Positions 45,024-55,934 of a stretch of 64,000 nt of DNA are shown here, in pieces. The DNA is from Ehretia macrophylla (Eukaryota; Streptophyta; Magnoliopsida; Boraginales; Ehretiaceae), in assembly GCA_037974665.1 (NCBI GenBank), contig CM075765.1:17045501-17109500 (forward strand), written 5' to 3'. The translations under genes and the position numbers were made by a program. Position 1 is the stretch's first letter. Each line of letters starts with the position of its first letter. The notes beneath the pieces are model-generated. The model worked only from the letters and a program-made list of their open reading frames with translations, had not been told where the DNA came from and ran no database searches.

Positions 45024-45980
45024 AAGTATTAACATAGTGGTTTTATATTCTTCCTGTAGTAAACATCAAAGATCCTAGCATGTCTATATTTTTTAAAGTC
45101 TAAAATGTAGCGAAATTTAGATAGAGAAGTAACATATTATGCTGCAAGTAATAGTGAGGGAGCATTAGTTGACTCATAACACTAATATAAAATCATTAAT
45201 CTAGTAGTTGATCCAATAAAAAAATAGTTGAACCAATAAGAAAATAGTTGAACCATTGATTATGGTTTACACATAAGCTAACAATGCTAATATAAAATAA
45301 TATAAAATACTCTAAACTAACAAGACCTAATGACCCCTTGGATGAAGTCAACGTAAACTATAACAAAAAAAAATTTCAGAATTTTAGACGCTTCTTAAAC
45401 TTATCAATTTAAAAGGTTTTAGAGAAATTTTTAGTGTTTTTGACGCTTCTAAAGACTAATTACAACTAATCCGACCAAAAAAAAAAAGACTTACAACCAT
45501 GCTCTCTCAATTACAGATTTCTTTTCCCTCCAATTCTTCATCAAATCCCGCATTGACTAAACAAATACCATCATTATCACCATCAACTCAAGGCCTTGTC
45601 TCGGTTTTGTCACCTTGTTCACCATAATCACATGTTGCTATCCATTCCAACTCTCACTCCTTTTCCTCACAAAATAATAATTCTGCCAATAGGTCTACAA
45701 CACCGTCCCAGACATCTCGCGACTACAAAATAAAATTAGTTTCTCGAAGTCTTTCAGGTCATGATTTTATACTAATAAATATTTTACAAACCTTCGTTCT
45801 CATGATATACCGTATATATGTAAAAAATATACACGTTAAAATCAAAACTTACGACAATACATATAAATTGAATTGTTCACATTAATTATGGTACAGTAAG
45901 TCAAAAGGGATTGAGACAAACTTCAAGGAATAATCAAAAGTGATCAAAAGTGATTCAACAACAATCAGTTAGATATAAAT
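45024..45980. other. Intergenic DNA between copia and gypsy, nothing recognised
   Basis: AT-rich sequence with short internal repeats (ATAGTTGAACCAATAA-like near 45225-45255). No gene or element ends are supported. Confidence 0.45.
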
Positions 45981-45985
45981 ATATA

Positions 45986-46460
45986 TGTGGAGGTCGGATA
46001 CTCGCAGTTGAGTTAGTCGGATGCGCTTTCCAAACTGAACTTTCAGGTTAGCCTCCAAGTTAAACTTTTCAGGTCGACTACCTGACCTGTACAAGGAAAA
46101 TGAAGGAAAAGGCGGGGTGATGACCCGGATTTTTCTCTCGGGCGCGTGAATGATTAGTATGTCTGAACTGGCAAGGTAGTTGAAAGCATTTAATGACGAG
46201 TTACTTTCGAAATGAAGGGGAAGAGCTCTATTTATACTAAATTCGGACCTGACAGCATTTAATGCGGTGCAGCTTTATGTCCCATCAAGGCTTTATGTCC
46301 CATCAGGGTAGCTGGCACTGAGGTCGGGGTTTTTCGGGGTCGGGGTGAAGTTGGATCAGTATCAAGGTTAGGCATTAGCTGAATATGTTCAACTTGGCTC
46401 GGATTAGCCCGCCTCAGCTCGGAATGAGCATCTTGCCTCAGCTCAGGATCCCCCTCGTCA
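45986..46460 (-). repeat. Gypsy 3' LTR with adjoining polypurine tract
   Basis: It matches 53845-54301 but is 18 bp longer because CTTTATGTCCCATCAAGG is tandemly duplicated near 46271-46306. The - strand purine tract TTGAGGGGGGGAT is at 46461-46473. Confidence 0.9.
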
Positions 46461-46909
46461 ATCCCCCCCCTCAAGTCGAGATCGAGGGGGTGAGATCTAG
46501 ATTTGGGAGTTGTTCTCGAGCTGGAGGTGCCCGACCTCGGCAGAGTGGGGATGGCCACATCAGTGACGCATACCCTTCAGATGGCTGACACGTCGCCTGG
46601 TAGTTATGACAAGATGCGATGTTTGAGATTCCCGAGGCGGTTACAGGAGTTGCCTATAAATTGGGCCTTGACATCCGAGATTCATTTCACACATTGCATA
46701 CAAAGTTCAGAGCTTTCAGGTCGGATACCAGAGTGGTCAGACATTTTTAGCTCGGAAAACATCTTCTCGGAGTATTCAGCTCAGAATCTATCATCTCGGA
46801 GCCAATTAGGTTGGAGTCAATTAGATCGGGTCATCTTCGACAACTAGAGCAGTAGGTACGTCCCGATTCCCTTTAGTTATTCATGCACATATTTTAATTT
46901 GTAAACAGG

Positions 46910-49220
46910 ATGGGGAGGTCAGAGTCAGAAGATTCTTAAGAGATGGAGGTAAGGTCCTATGGAGAGGATGAGAATCCGTCGAGCTCGGAGTCGACTTCAA
47001 ATAGAGGTCACGGTGATGACATCGAAGGTGCATCTCAAGAATCATCTCTGCAATCTGGGCTCAGGGAAAGTGATGATGATTGCCAAGTGATCGAAGTCAG
47101 GTGAGTACAAGAGGAAGCCAAGGCGGATCCTTTAGCTGACCTGGGTAACTTGGGAGATAGGGAGGATGACGAGCCACTGAACCAGTTGGAGGGAGTTAAG
47201 ATACCTCGGGAATACCTAGCTAGAGTCTTCGCATCGGAGCCGATTAAAGCGATCCCGGTGAGGGCGATCCAACCTCGGAGCTCAGCTACAACCAACGGCT
47301 CGTCGGCTCGGGGAAAGAATAAAGAACAGTTGTTCGCCTACTGTAGGCGCGAGTGCCACTCTACCGTCCAGATGGCTAGCGCGGCTAAGGGACTGGTCGG
47401 TAGACCAACACCATAAGCTGAAAGTACCAGGTCGGACCGAGCCTGCCTACTATCCTCCATCTGACCATTTTACCATCTACGACCTCGCATTCGATGTCAT
47501 ACGGCTTCCTCTTCCCAACTTCATCACCAATATTTTGAATTATTTCGAGCTTAGCCTGGGTCAGATGTCACTTAACGGCTGGGCTGTGATGGTGGCGTTT
47601 TATGTGTTCTACCTTGAGAAAAAGATAAAGTCGACCCTGCATCGGTTTAGGAAGTTCTTTGTCTGGAAGCCCAACCCGAAGCAGCCAGGGTGGTTCCACT
47701 TTGCAGCTCGGGTCAACAATGCCATATTCACCAAGTGGAACTCCTCCAACAAGGGTTGGCACAACGACTACTATTAGGTCAAACCGGCCATGAACTCGGG
47801 GCTCAGAGTGGAGTGGAGTCTTTCTTTAAAAAAGATTGTGAATGACGACCCCAAGCTCTCAGTAGAGGAACTGGCCGAGGTCAGGGTATTGAGACCCGAG
47901 CCAGGTATGCTGATCGATATCGACAGTGTCCTCAGGTGGGACAAGATCTGGAGATCCAAATTGTTCGGGAGAGAACCCGACCTGAGGAGGGAGCACCCTC
48001 ACATTCTTCCCGATCTCGAAGAGAATGCGGAATCCGGCTCGGAAGAGGGTCAGTTAGTATGATCAATGCCTGACCTCCCCGTCTCCCTGTCTACTGTCGT
48101 TCCCTTTAGTTTGCCTCGGGATGTTTCTCACCTCTCTTCCTTTTTGCAAACATGACGGATACGAAGAAGCTCGCATATGCCCAGATGAAGAGAAAGAATG
48201 AGGCTAGCGGCGAGGTCTCTGCTCGGTCCGGCTTGGGCTCCTCCATCCCTCAAAAGCAGAGGCAGCGGCCTAAGGTCTCTTCTAAGGGGACGTCAGCATC
48301 TCCCCAGGCTAAAAGATTAAGCTCGGGCCTGGCGATCCCTGAGCGCTCAGCATCTTGTCCCGACAATAGAGAACGGTCCCAACCTGAGTACTCCGGGAAA
48401 GGCAAGACCACGGAGGTAAGCCCTCCCAACAAGGATTTTGTGGAGGCGGCCAAGGTCACCCACGACCCCAAGCTAGCATCGGCCACTGCGGAGCAGCTTT
48501 CGTTCGACCTGAGGATGGCCATAGTCACGGTAAGGCATATTTTACTGCGTTGATATGGTTATGTATTTTGGCTCAGCTAACCATTTTGTCATCTTTTGTG
48601 CAGGCTAAGTCCCACATCCTTTCAGCACCTAGCTTGCTCGCCCAAGCCCAGACTCACTGCGTCGAGCTTGAACAACAATTCATCGACTCCCGAGCCGAGT
48701 TAGAGGCCCTAAGAGAGGATGCTTCCCAAAGGCAAAAAGCGGATACAACGGAGATCGTCCGCCTGAAGAAAGAGCTCGAGGTAGAGAAATCCCGGCGAGA
48801 GGCTGCGACCACGGACGTCGAGCGCTTCAAGAAAGATAAGCGCGAGACCGAGGTAAAGCTTAAGGACCTCCTAGATTAGGTCGGCCCGCGAGGGGAGAAG
48901 GCAGTGGAAGCCTTTAAGTCCAGCCAAGAGGCTGTGGACTGGCTAGCTACGGAGGGTAGGGCAATGGCCCGGTACGCTAAGTTGGAATACTACTTCCGAG
49001 ACCGTCGCAGCTCGAGAGAGAGCGAAGACCTTCTTCCCTACCACCAAGAACGATTACATCGAGATCTTGGAGGCTCCGCTCCAGGAGTTCTGGGAGATTC
49101 CTGAGCTACCGGCCGACCTGACGTCCCAAGCCAAGGAGGTGATGGAATTTGTCTAGAAGGGCATGGACCAGGTCGGGGATGAAGCCGATGCCACCACATC
49201 CATCGTCGCTCCTAAGTAAA
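46910..49220 (+). pseudogene. Antisense ORF of the Tat gypsy (Transposase_28-like)
   Basis: The ORF lies on the strand opposite to pol, between integrase and the 3' LTR, as in Grande-like elements. A TATAAATT at about 46655 precedes it. ATG 46910 opens MGRSESEDS, with stops at about 46937 and 47101. The conserved block IRLPLPNFITNILNYFELS (47500-47560) continues to FFVWKPNPKQPGWFHF. A short intron 48540-48603 joins to a coiled-coil region (LEQQFIDSRAELEALRED and LKKELEVEKS, 48640-48880). The block resembles the putative gypsy-type transposon domain (PF04195) and aligns with the second element at 62020-62330. Function is unknown. Confidence 0.75.
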
Positions 49221-49959
49221 CTTTGTAATCACCCGGGTCGGGCTATTGTAATTTCGCCAAAGTTGGGCTCTTTGTAACTTTGTATTTTCAAGTTAATGAA
49301 ATGACTGTTTTGAGTTTTATTTGAGTTTGTACGAATGTACTTTTCTCTTTGCAAATTTCTTAAGTAAGTGGGGTCGGACCAATTTAATGGGCCTTTCGAA
49401 CTTAATTTAAATATAAATAACTGAGCTGGACGTGATTAATGAATTATCATCCTAATCCGAGTTGGTTAACTGGGCAACTATATAATTGTCGCCGACCTGG
49501 ACTCATCAGTCCGATTTAAAATTGGTCAAACTAATGTTGACAAACACTGAGTTCGAGTTTAGACCCAAACTAACGTCCCAACTTGAAGCCAGATTTGGAC
49601 CAAGTTGGACCTTAATCCGAACTGGCAAATCTAATCAAATTATTATTGACTATACCCGAGCTGGAACCTGGTCTGAGATGATTTACTTGAATCATTAGCT
49701 CGTAATTAAGCGTGGCCACCGCGTTAATCCGAGTCGGGAGTAGCTCAGTAGCTGAGGCGTTTGGGCCCGGGTCGGGCATTGCACTGGTTTACAAAATATA
49801 TTTGTATTGAGATTGTACATGAAGTACTTGGGCTCGGGAGCCGATTACAAATAATGCTTTGGCTAGGGGCCTTAGCATAGATTTCGGCTCGGGGCATGTA
49901 CAAAAAGTTTCTGGCTCGGGGCCGTTACAAGAGTTTCCGGCTCGAGGCCGTTACACAAA

Positions 49960-50907
49960 TTATCTCTTCAGGTGCTCTACGTGCCATGCGTTCTTCAACG
50001 CTATTTCGTGCTTATCGCGGAGGTAGAAGGTCCCGGGTCGGACTTCTTTCACCACCTTGTATGGTTCCTCCCAGGTCGGGGAGAGCTTGTTGCTCAAGCG
50101 CGGCAAAAAGATAGCCTTTCTGAGGACGAGGTCGCCAACCTTAATAGGCTTAGGCTTGACCTGTTTGGCAAAGGCTCTTTGCATGGTAGCCTTACTAGCT
50201 AGCATTCTGATTTGAGCTTTAGTTCGGAGCTCTTCGGCGAGGTTGAGCTCTTTACGGATAAAGGCTCCGTTTATTTCTGGATCGTGGTGGAGGGTTCTAC
50301 TGGTCGGAGACCCAATCTCCACTGGTAGTACCGCTTGAGTACCGAAGGTCAGCTCGAAGGGCGATTCTCCCGTTGCCGAGCTAGTCGTGGTCCGTTGAGC
50401 CCACAGCACCTCGGGGAGAATCGATGTCCACTGGCCCTTTGCTTCCTCCAACTTGGTTTTCAGGCCCTGCAAAATGATTTGGTTAGTTCTTTCAACTTGG
50501 CCATTACTTTGAGGGTGAGCAATAGATGAGAATCTGAGGTCGATCCCAATCTCAGCACATTTGTCTCGAAAGTATGCACTGTCGAATTGTTTGTTGTAGT
50601 CAATAACAATGACCTTTGGCACCCCGAATCGGCAAATGATGTTTTTTCACACAAAATCCCAAGCTGCCTTTTCTGTTATTCTAGCAACACATTCAGCCTC
50701 AGGCCATTTGGTGAAGTAGTCTACTGCTACGAAAGCGTACTTCTTTTGGCCAACACTGGTTGGCAATGGGCCGATAATATCTAGACCCCACTGATAGAAT
50801 GGCCAAGGCCGATAATATCTAGACCCCACTGATAGAATGGCCAAGGGCTTATCATCACCGTGAGGTCTACCGCTGGCTTCCTCTGTACATTGGCGAACCT
50901 TTGGCAA
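49960..50907 (-). pseudogene. Gypsy integrase
   Basis: The core reads WGLDIIGPLPTSVGQKKYAF, VAVDYFTKWPEAE, then a stop near 50647, then FGVPKVIVIDYNKQFDS, IAHPQSNGQVERTNQIILQG and the C-terminal LSPTWEEPYKVVKEV, ending near 49960. The DDE residues are D in GLDIIG, D in VIDYNKQF and E in QVERTN. A 38-bp tandem duplication (50770-50807 and 50808-50845) shifts the frame just upstream of GLDIIG. The last 220 residues are otherwise open. Confidence 0.9.
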
Positions 50908-51305
50908 GCGTCATACTTTTTTACATATTCTTTGACATCTTGTTATAAGGTTGGCCAAAAATAGCCTTGCCTCAATGCCTTTCGAGCTAGAGCTTTGCCT
51001 CCCAAGTGGTTTCCACATACCCCTTCATGGATCTCACGGAGTACATAGTTTCCCTCCTCAGGTCCAACACACTTCGAGAAAGGTAGAGTGTAGGCTCTCT
51101 TGTAGAGTTGCTCGGCAATTATGACAAACCTTGAGGCCTATTTCGTGAGTTTCCGAGCAGCTTTTTCATCCTCTGGGGTCATACCCCCCTCTAAGTAGTC
51201 CACGATTGGTTTGGTCCAATCTGGGCTTAAATTGAGCTCGGCTAAGGCTTGCACCCCCAACTGAATGCTCGGTTTAGACACTTCTTCCACATGGACCAGG
51301 GCAGG

Positions 51306-51680
51306 TTAGCTCTCACCCAAGGCCAACCTGGATAGGGCGTCAGCCTTCGTATTCTCCTCCCTCAGAATTTGTTGTATCGTGAACCTTTTGAGCCCTGAGG
51401 TCAAATTCTTGACTCTGTTGAGGTAGGCTAGCATAGTATTGTCCTTGGCTTCGAACTCTCTCGATATCTGACTAGAAACCAATTGAGAGTCGGTGCTCAG
51501 GTCGACTGTCTGTGCCCTGAGCTGAGCTACAATTTTCAATCCCGCAATCACCGCTTCGTATTCCGCTTCACTGTTAGACGCCCGAAAGGTGAACTTGAGG
51601 CAGTATTGGTGCTCATGCCGGGTTGGGTCGAGGATAACCACCCCAGCTCCGTTCCCAGACTTCCTTGAGGCCCCATCCAC
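51306..51680 (-). pseudogene. Gypsy RNase H domain (second, archaeal-like type)
   Basis: MDGASRKSGNGAGVVILDP, then SEAEYEAVIAGLKIVAQL, then DSQLVSSQISREFEAKD and ADALSRLAL give the D-E-D pattern of an RNase H. Tat-lineage elements carry such an additional archaeal-like RNase H after the normal one. The normal RNase H region (about 51700-52150) is only partly readable. Confidence 0.8.
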
Positions 51681-52157
51681 ATGGATCTTCCATACGTTCT
51701 CTAGGTCATGATCGGCTCAGCTGATGCATTCCACCACAAAGTCCACGATGGCTTGGGCTTTGATGGCTGTCCTGGGCTGGTAGGTGATGTCAAATTGACT
51801 CAGCTCAACTGCTCATTTTAACAGCCTGCCCGACGCCTTCGGCTTGTGCATGATGGACTTCAGTGGGGCATCCGTCATGACCTTAATTGGATGAGCATCA
51901 AAGTATGGCTTCAGCTTCCTTGACATCGTGATGAGAGCGAGGGCAAGTTTTTCCAAGGAGAAGTACCTTACCTCGGCCCTTTATAGGGTTTTGCTGACAT
52001 AATAGACAGGTTTCTGTTCCCTCCCTTCTTCTCGGACTAGTGTCGCTGCCACTGTTGTCCCCGAGCACGCTAGATATAGTACCAGTTCCTCCCCCACCTC
52101 AGGTCGGGATAGCAGGGGTGGCGAAGCTAGATATCTTTTCAGCTCTTGGAAAGTGTT

Positions 52158-52907
52158 CTAGCATTCCACAGTCCATTCAAAGTTCTTAGAATTCATCAAT
52201 ATTTTGAACAGAGGAGCACACTTGTCAGTCGATTTGGACATGAATCTGCTTAGTGCCGCAACCTTTCCTGCCAACACTTGGACGTCTTTCACGCAGGTTG
52301 GCGGCGCTAGGTCAAGTATCGCATGAACCTTCTTCGGGTTGGCTTCTATTCCACGGGCTGTGACTATGAAGCCCAGAAACTTTTCTGCCTTGACATCGAA
52401 TGCGCACTTTTTTGGGTTCAGTTTTATCCCAAAGTGCTCTATTACGGCGAAGGCTTCAGCCAAGTCGGCTACATGATCTTCCGCCCTTTTACTCTTGACC
52501 AACATGTCATCTACATAGATCTCCATATTTCGGCCAATCTGATTCTTGAAAACCTTGTTCACCATCCGAGTGTAGGTAGCTCCAGCATTCTTGAGACCAA
52601 AAGGCATGACCTCATAGTAGTAGAGGCCTTTATCAGTGGTGAAGGCAGTCTTCTCTTTATCTCCGAGAGCCATCTTGATTTGGTTGTAGCCTTTGAAGGC
52701 ATCCATGAAAGAGAGCAGCTCGAATCTGGAGGTGGCATCCACTATCTGATCAATACGAGGCAGGGGAAAACAGTCCTTAGGGCAGGCTTTATTGAGGTCG
52801 GTAAAATCAATACACAATCTCCATCCTCCTGAGGACTTGGTCACCAGCACCACGTTGGATAACCAGGTTAGGTACTGGATTTCCTTTATGTGGTCGGCGT
52901 CTACCAA
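52158..52907 (-). pseudogene. Gypsy reverse transcriptase
   Basis: The 249-residue open part contains GGWRLCIDFTDLNKACPKD, the SFMDAFKGYNQI block, YEVMPFGLKNAGATYTRM and the catalytic EIYVDDMLVKSK. It ends in the thumb/connection region VQVLAGKVAALSRF. The YVDD motif is intact. It would copy element RNA into DNA in the cytoplasmic particle. The surrounding pol is broken, so the polyprotein cannot be made from this copy. Confidence 0.93.
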
Positions 52908-52931
52908 TTTGTCTACCTCTTCTACTATGAT

Positions 52932-53836
52932 TTATTGCTTATCATAATGGAAGTGTCTGCACTTCTGCTTCACCGAATAGTAATTCGGGTCGGCATTCAG
53001 GTGATGCTCAATCAATCCCTGGTCAATACCTATCATGTCAGAGGCAGACCATGCAAATATGTGTTCATTTTTCAGGAGAAATTGGCTTATACCTTTCTTG
53101 AGATCGGCAGAGAGTTCACTTCCGATTTTTGCTCTCTTTGTTTTATCGGAGAGTTCCACCTCCTGAAGGTCTTCAGCCGGGCTGCCTCTCTTAGCATCTC
53201 TCTTCTCCTCGGGCAAATCTGGTCCTCAGCCAACCTGATATTTCGGTCGAAAGGAGTTTTCATAACACTCCCAGGATGAGAGCTGGGCTCTGCAAATGGT
53301 GGCCGTGCCGGACGGGGTCGGGAATTTTAGGGCCTGGTGGTAAGTTGAAGGGATGACCCTGAAATGGTTGAGTGCCACATGTCCTAAGATCCCATTGTAA
53401 GTAGAGTTGCAATCCATCACAATGAAGTTGGCTTGCATTGAAACCCGCTTATCTCCGTCTCCCAGCTTCAGCGGAAGGTTAATGACCCCTTCGGCTCGGT
53501 AGGCTTGCCCGATGAAACCGGCTAAGTGCCCCTCAATGGCTTGAGTCGGCTCTGGTCCAACCCTATTTGCTCAAAAGCGTTGAGGAACAAGACTTCTGTC
53601 GAGCTCTCGGTGTCCACCATCAGCCTTTTCACAGTGAAGTTGGCTAAGTGTATACGTTGGCTCGTTCCAACGTCGGTTGGGATTGAGTTTTGGCTAGGCA
53701 TCTGCGGGGTTTCGAGGTCCCCATCCGGGTTGGGCGAATCCTCTACCGGTGCACTGTGGCTTCTTCGTTTGTACCATAATGGTTTCTCAATGAGTGGTGA
53801 AGAGTGTGATAAAAAGAACTTGATTCCCACAGACGG
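52932..53836 (-). pseudogene. Gag start fused to protease and RT leader
   Basis: After the primer site a short gag-like N-terminus (YKRRSHSAPVEDSPNPDGD) passes directly into protease (VKRLMVDTESSTEVLFLNAF). Nearly all of gag, including any zinc knuckle, is absent. The protease active site DTGSS is DTESS here. After a stop near 53522, MQANFIVMDCNSTYNGILG and IGIDQGLIEHHLNADP lead into RT, with further stops near 53226 and 52930. Confidence 0.8.
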
Positions 53837-53844
53837 CGCCAAAC
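53827..53844 (-). other. Gypsy primer-binding site
   Basis: On the - strand TTTGGCGCCGTCTGTGGG adjoins the 5' LTR. This TGGCGCC-type primer site is common in plant Tat/Athila elements. Confidence 0.85.
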
Positions 53845-54301
53845 TGTCGAGGTCAGATACTTGCAGTTGAGTTGGTCGGCTGAGCTTGCCAAGCTGAACT
53901 TTCAGGTTGGCCTCCAAATTGAACTTTTCAGGTCGGCTACCTGACCTGCACAAGAAAAATGAAGGAAAAGGCGGGGTAATGACCCGGATTTTTCCCTTGG
54001 GCGTGCGAATGATTAGTATGTCCGAGCTGACAAGGTAGCTGAGAGCATTTAATGACGAGTTGCCTTCGAAATGAAGGGGAAGAGCTTTATTTATACTAAA
54101 TTCAGACCTGACAACATTTAATGCGGTACAACTTTATGTCCTATCAGGGCAGCTGGCACTAAGGTCGGGGTTTTCCGGGGTCAGGGTGAAGTTGGATCAG
54201 CATCCAGGTTGGGCATTAGCTGAATATGTTCGGCTTGGCTCGGATTAGCCCACCTCAGCTCGGCGTGGGCATCTTGCTTTAGCTCGGGATCCCCCTCGTC
54301 A
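53845..54301 (-). repeat. Gypsy 5' LTR
   Basis: Read on + it runs TGTCGAGGTC to CCCCCTCGTCA; on - it starts TGACGAGG. It matches 45986-46460. TSD ATATA follows at 54302-54306. Confidence 0.92.
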
Positions 54302-54479
54302 ATATAATATTGTTACCTCTCGATGATTTGATCTTCACTAGTTTGTTGTTCTTTTTTTGGGAGTAAAATTATGGTGAAATAAGAGAAAGAAAACGGACAA
54401 ACAATATGTTTTGTACTAGGGTATGGAAAACTTTGATAAATTTTAAGGATAGTATTGGGTTTTGAAAAAATAAGAAGGG

Positions 54480-54717
54480 ATATTTTTGAGAGAAAAAAAA
54501 AAAATTAAAACTGCTTCTTGCATATTGAGAAAAAGACTTCACAAAAGTCTTTTTTAAAAAACTCTAATTTGGAGCTTCTCATTTTTTAGTTTTTTCAGTT
54601 TTAGCTTTTCTATAAAAAGAACTTTAAAAAATAAGCTAAACAGCTGAGATTCAACTTCAAAATTCACCAAAAGCGCTTTTAAAGATCTAAAAATTAGGCC
54701 AAATAAAACCTGAGTTA
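54480..54717. mobile_element. hAT-like MITE copy B, right half
   Basis: AATTTGGAGCTTCTCATTTT and GTTTTAGCTTTT match the right half of the MITE at 14052-14430. The end TTAGGCCAAATAAAACCTGAG is a degenerate terminal repeat. The left half of the same family lies at 35697-35816, so 18 kb of nested insertions may separate the two. Confidence 0.5.
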
Positions 54718-55410
54718 AGGGACCAAACTAGGTATAAACCCTTATCTTAATAATAAATGGCATATGTTTCTTGCTGCTTTAGGTTTTGTCATGTTCCATA
54801 TAACAGTGTGTATCTGGCATTTGTTTCTTGCTGCTGTAGATTTCTTACATTTCGTCAGTAACGATGGATATTCTATCGAATAATAGAATCGATGGATGAT
54901 ATGGATTTGATTTTTATAAAAGATATTTGATGAATAATTCGATAAAATTTGATTTTATATAAAATAATTGATGAATAATTCGAATTAATTAATTAATTTA
55001 TATATATATATATATATCAGATAGCATGATTACTTATATCCTATCACATCTACCTTTTTCCAAAAAATTCGTTGTTGTATTGTCAGAATTGACATGTAGG
55101 TGCACTGTGTTTAGTGTTCAACAATAGCGTTGAACATTCACTGAAAACGTTAATAGCTATAGCAGAAAAGATCATTGGATGTCTTGGAAGAATATTTATT
55201 TGATGGTGAATGGTTCTAATAATATCTCCTATAACATTATTGTACCATGTTAAAATTTGAAAAGGAAGATTGATCACATTTGTGGTTGATTAAAATGGAG
55301 TCTAATATAGCTAAAGATAAAAATTGAAACGATTTGGCAAATATTAATTAAGAGAGAAAAAAAATTAAGAAGAGAGAGAAAAAGAAAAGAAAAGAGGAAA
55401 ATAAATATTA
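54718..55410. other. Intergenic DNA, nothing recognised
   Basis: AT-rich sequence with an (AT)n run at about 54999-55016 and GAATAATTCGATAA-like repeats near 54930-54985. No gene supported. Confidence 0.45.
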
Positions 55411-55418
55411 ACTGGTAT

Positions 55419-55926
55419 CAGGGGCGGAGCCAGAATTTTATGTCAGTGGGGGCTAAAATTTATAATTTTTAAACTATACAAGTTTTTTTTTTTTTTCCAG
55501 TGGAGTTAATTAATTTTTTTAACTAAAAATACATAGATATTTAATTTTTTTTCAAAAAATACATAGAAATTTTAAGGTTTTTATGGGTCAATGGGGGCTA
55601 AAATCTATAATTTTTAAACTATACGAGTACTTTTATTTTTCAGTGGGGGCTAATTAATTTTTTTTAACTAAAAATACATAGATATTTAATTTTTTTTCAA
55701 AAAATATATAGAAATTTTAACATTTTTATGGGACAGTGAAGGCTAAAATCTATAATTTTTGAACTATACAAGTACTTTTATTTTTCAGTGGGGGCTAATT
55801 AATTTTTTTTAACTAAAAATACATATATATCTAATTTTTTTAAAAAAAATACATAAAAATTTTAACGATTTTTATAGGTCAGTGGGGGCTGCAGCCCCCA
55901 CTGACAAGCATGTGCCTCCGCCAGTG
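55419..55926. mobile_element. hAT MITE with perfect 8-bp target duplication
   Basis: It starts CAGGGGCGGAGCC and ends GCCTCCGCCAGTG. ACTGGTAT flanks both sides exactly (55411-55418 and 55927-55934). The interior is three tandem copies, about 145-155 bp each, of a unit containing GTGGGGGCTAAAATYTATAA and TTTTTAACTAAAAATACATA. Non-coding. Confidence 0.9.
55878..55905. repeat. Perfect 28-bp palindrome
   Basis: GTCAGTGGGGGCTG is followed directly by its exact reverse complement CAGCCCCCACTGAC. It lies just inside the right end of the hAT MITE. Confidence 0.95.
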
Positions 55927-55934
55927 ACTGGTAT

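Larger units (their letters stand above)
45986..54301 (-). mobile_element. Ty3/gypsy Tat-lineage retrotransposon, gag-deleted
   Basis: LTRs at 45986-46460 and 53845-54301 are flanked by ATATA (45981-45985 and 54302-54306). On the - strand the order is LTR, primer site, gag start fused to protease, RT, RNase H, integrase, then a long region with an ORF on the opposite strand, then a purine tract and LTR. The antisense ORF and the pol order match the Tat lineage (Grande/RIRE2-like). The LTRs differ at about a dozen of their first 104 bases, so this looks older than the copia. Confidence 0.93.

Noticed and set aside
46385..46847. Open frames crossing the gypsy LTR
   Set aside because: They run across the LTR and leader in a GC-richer region and show no domain.
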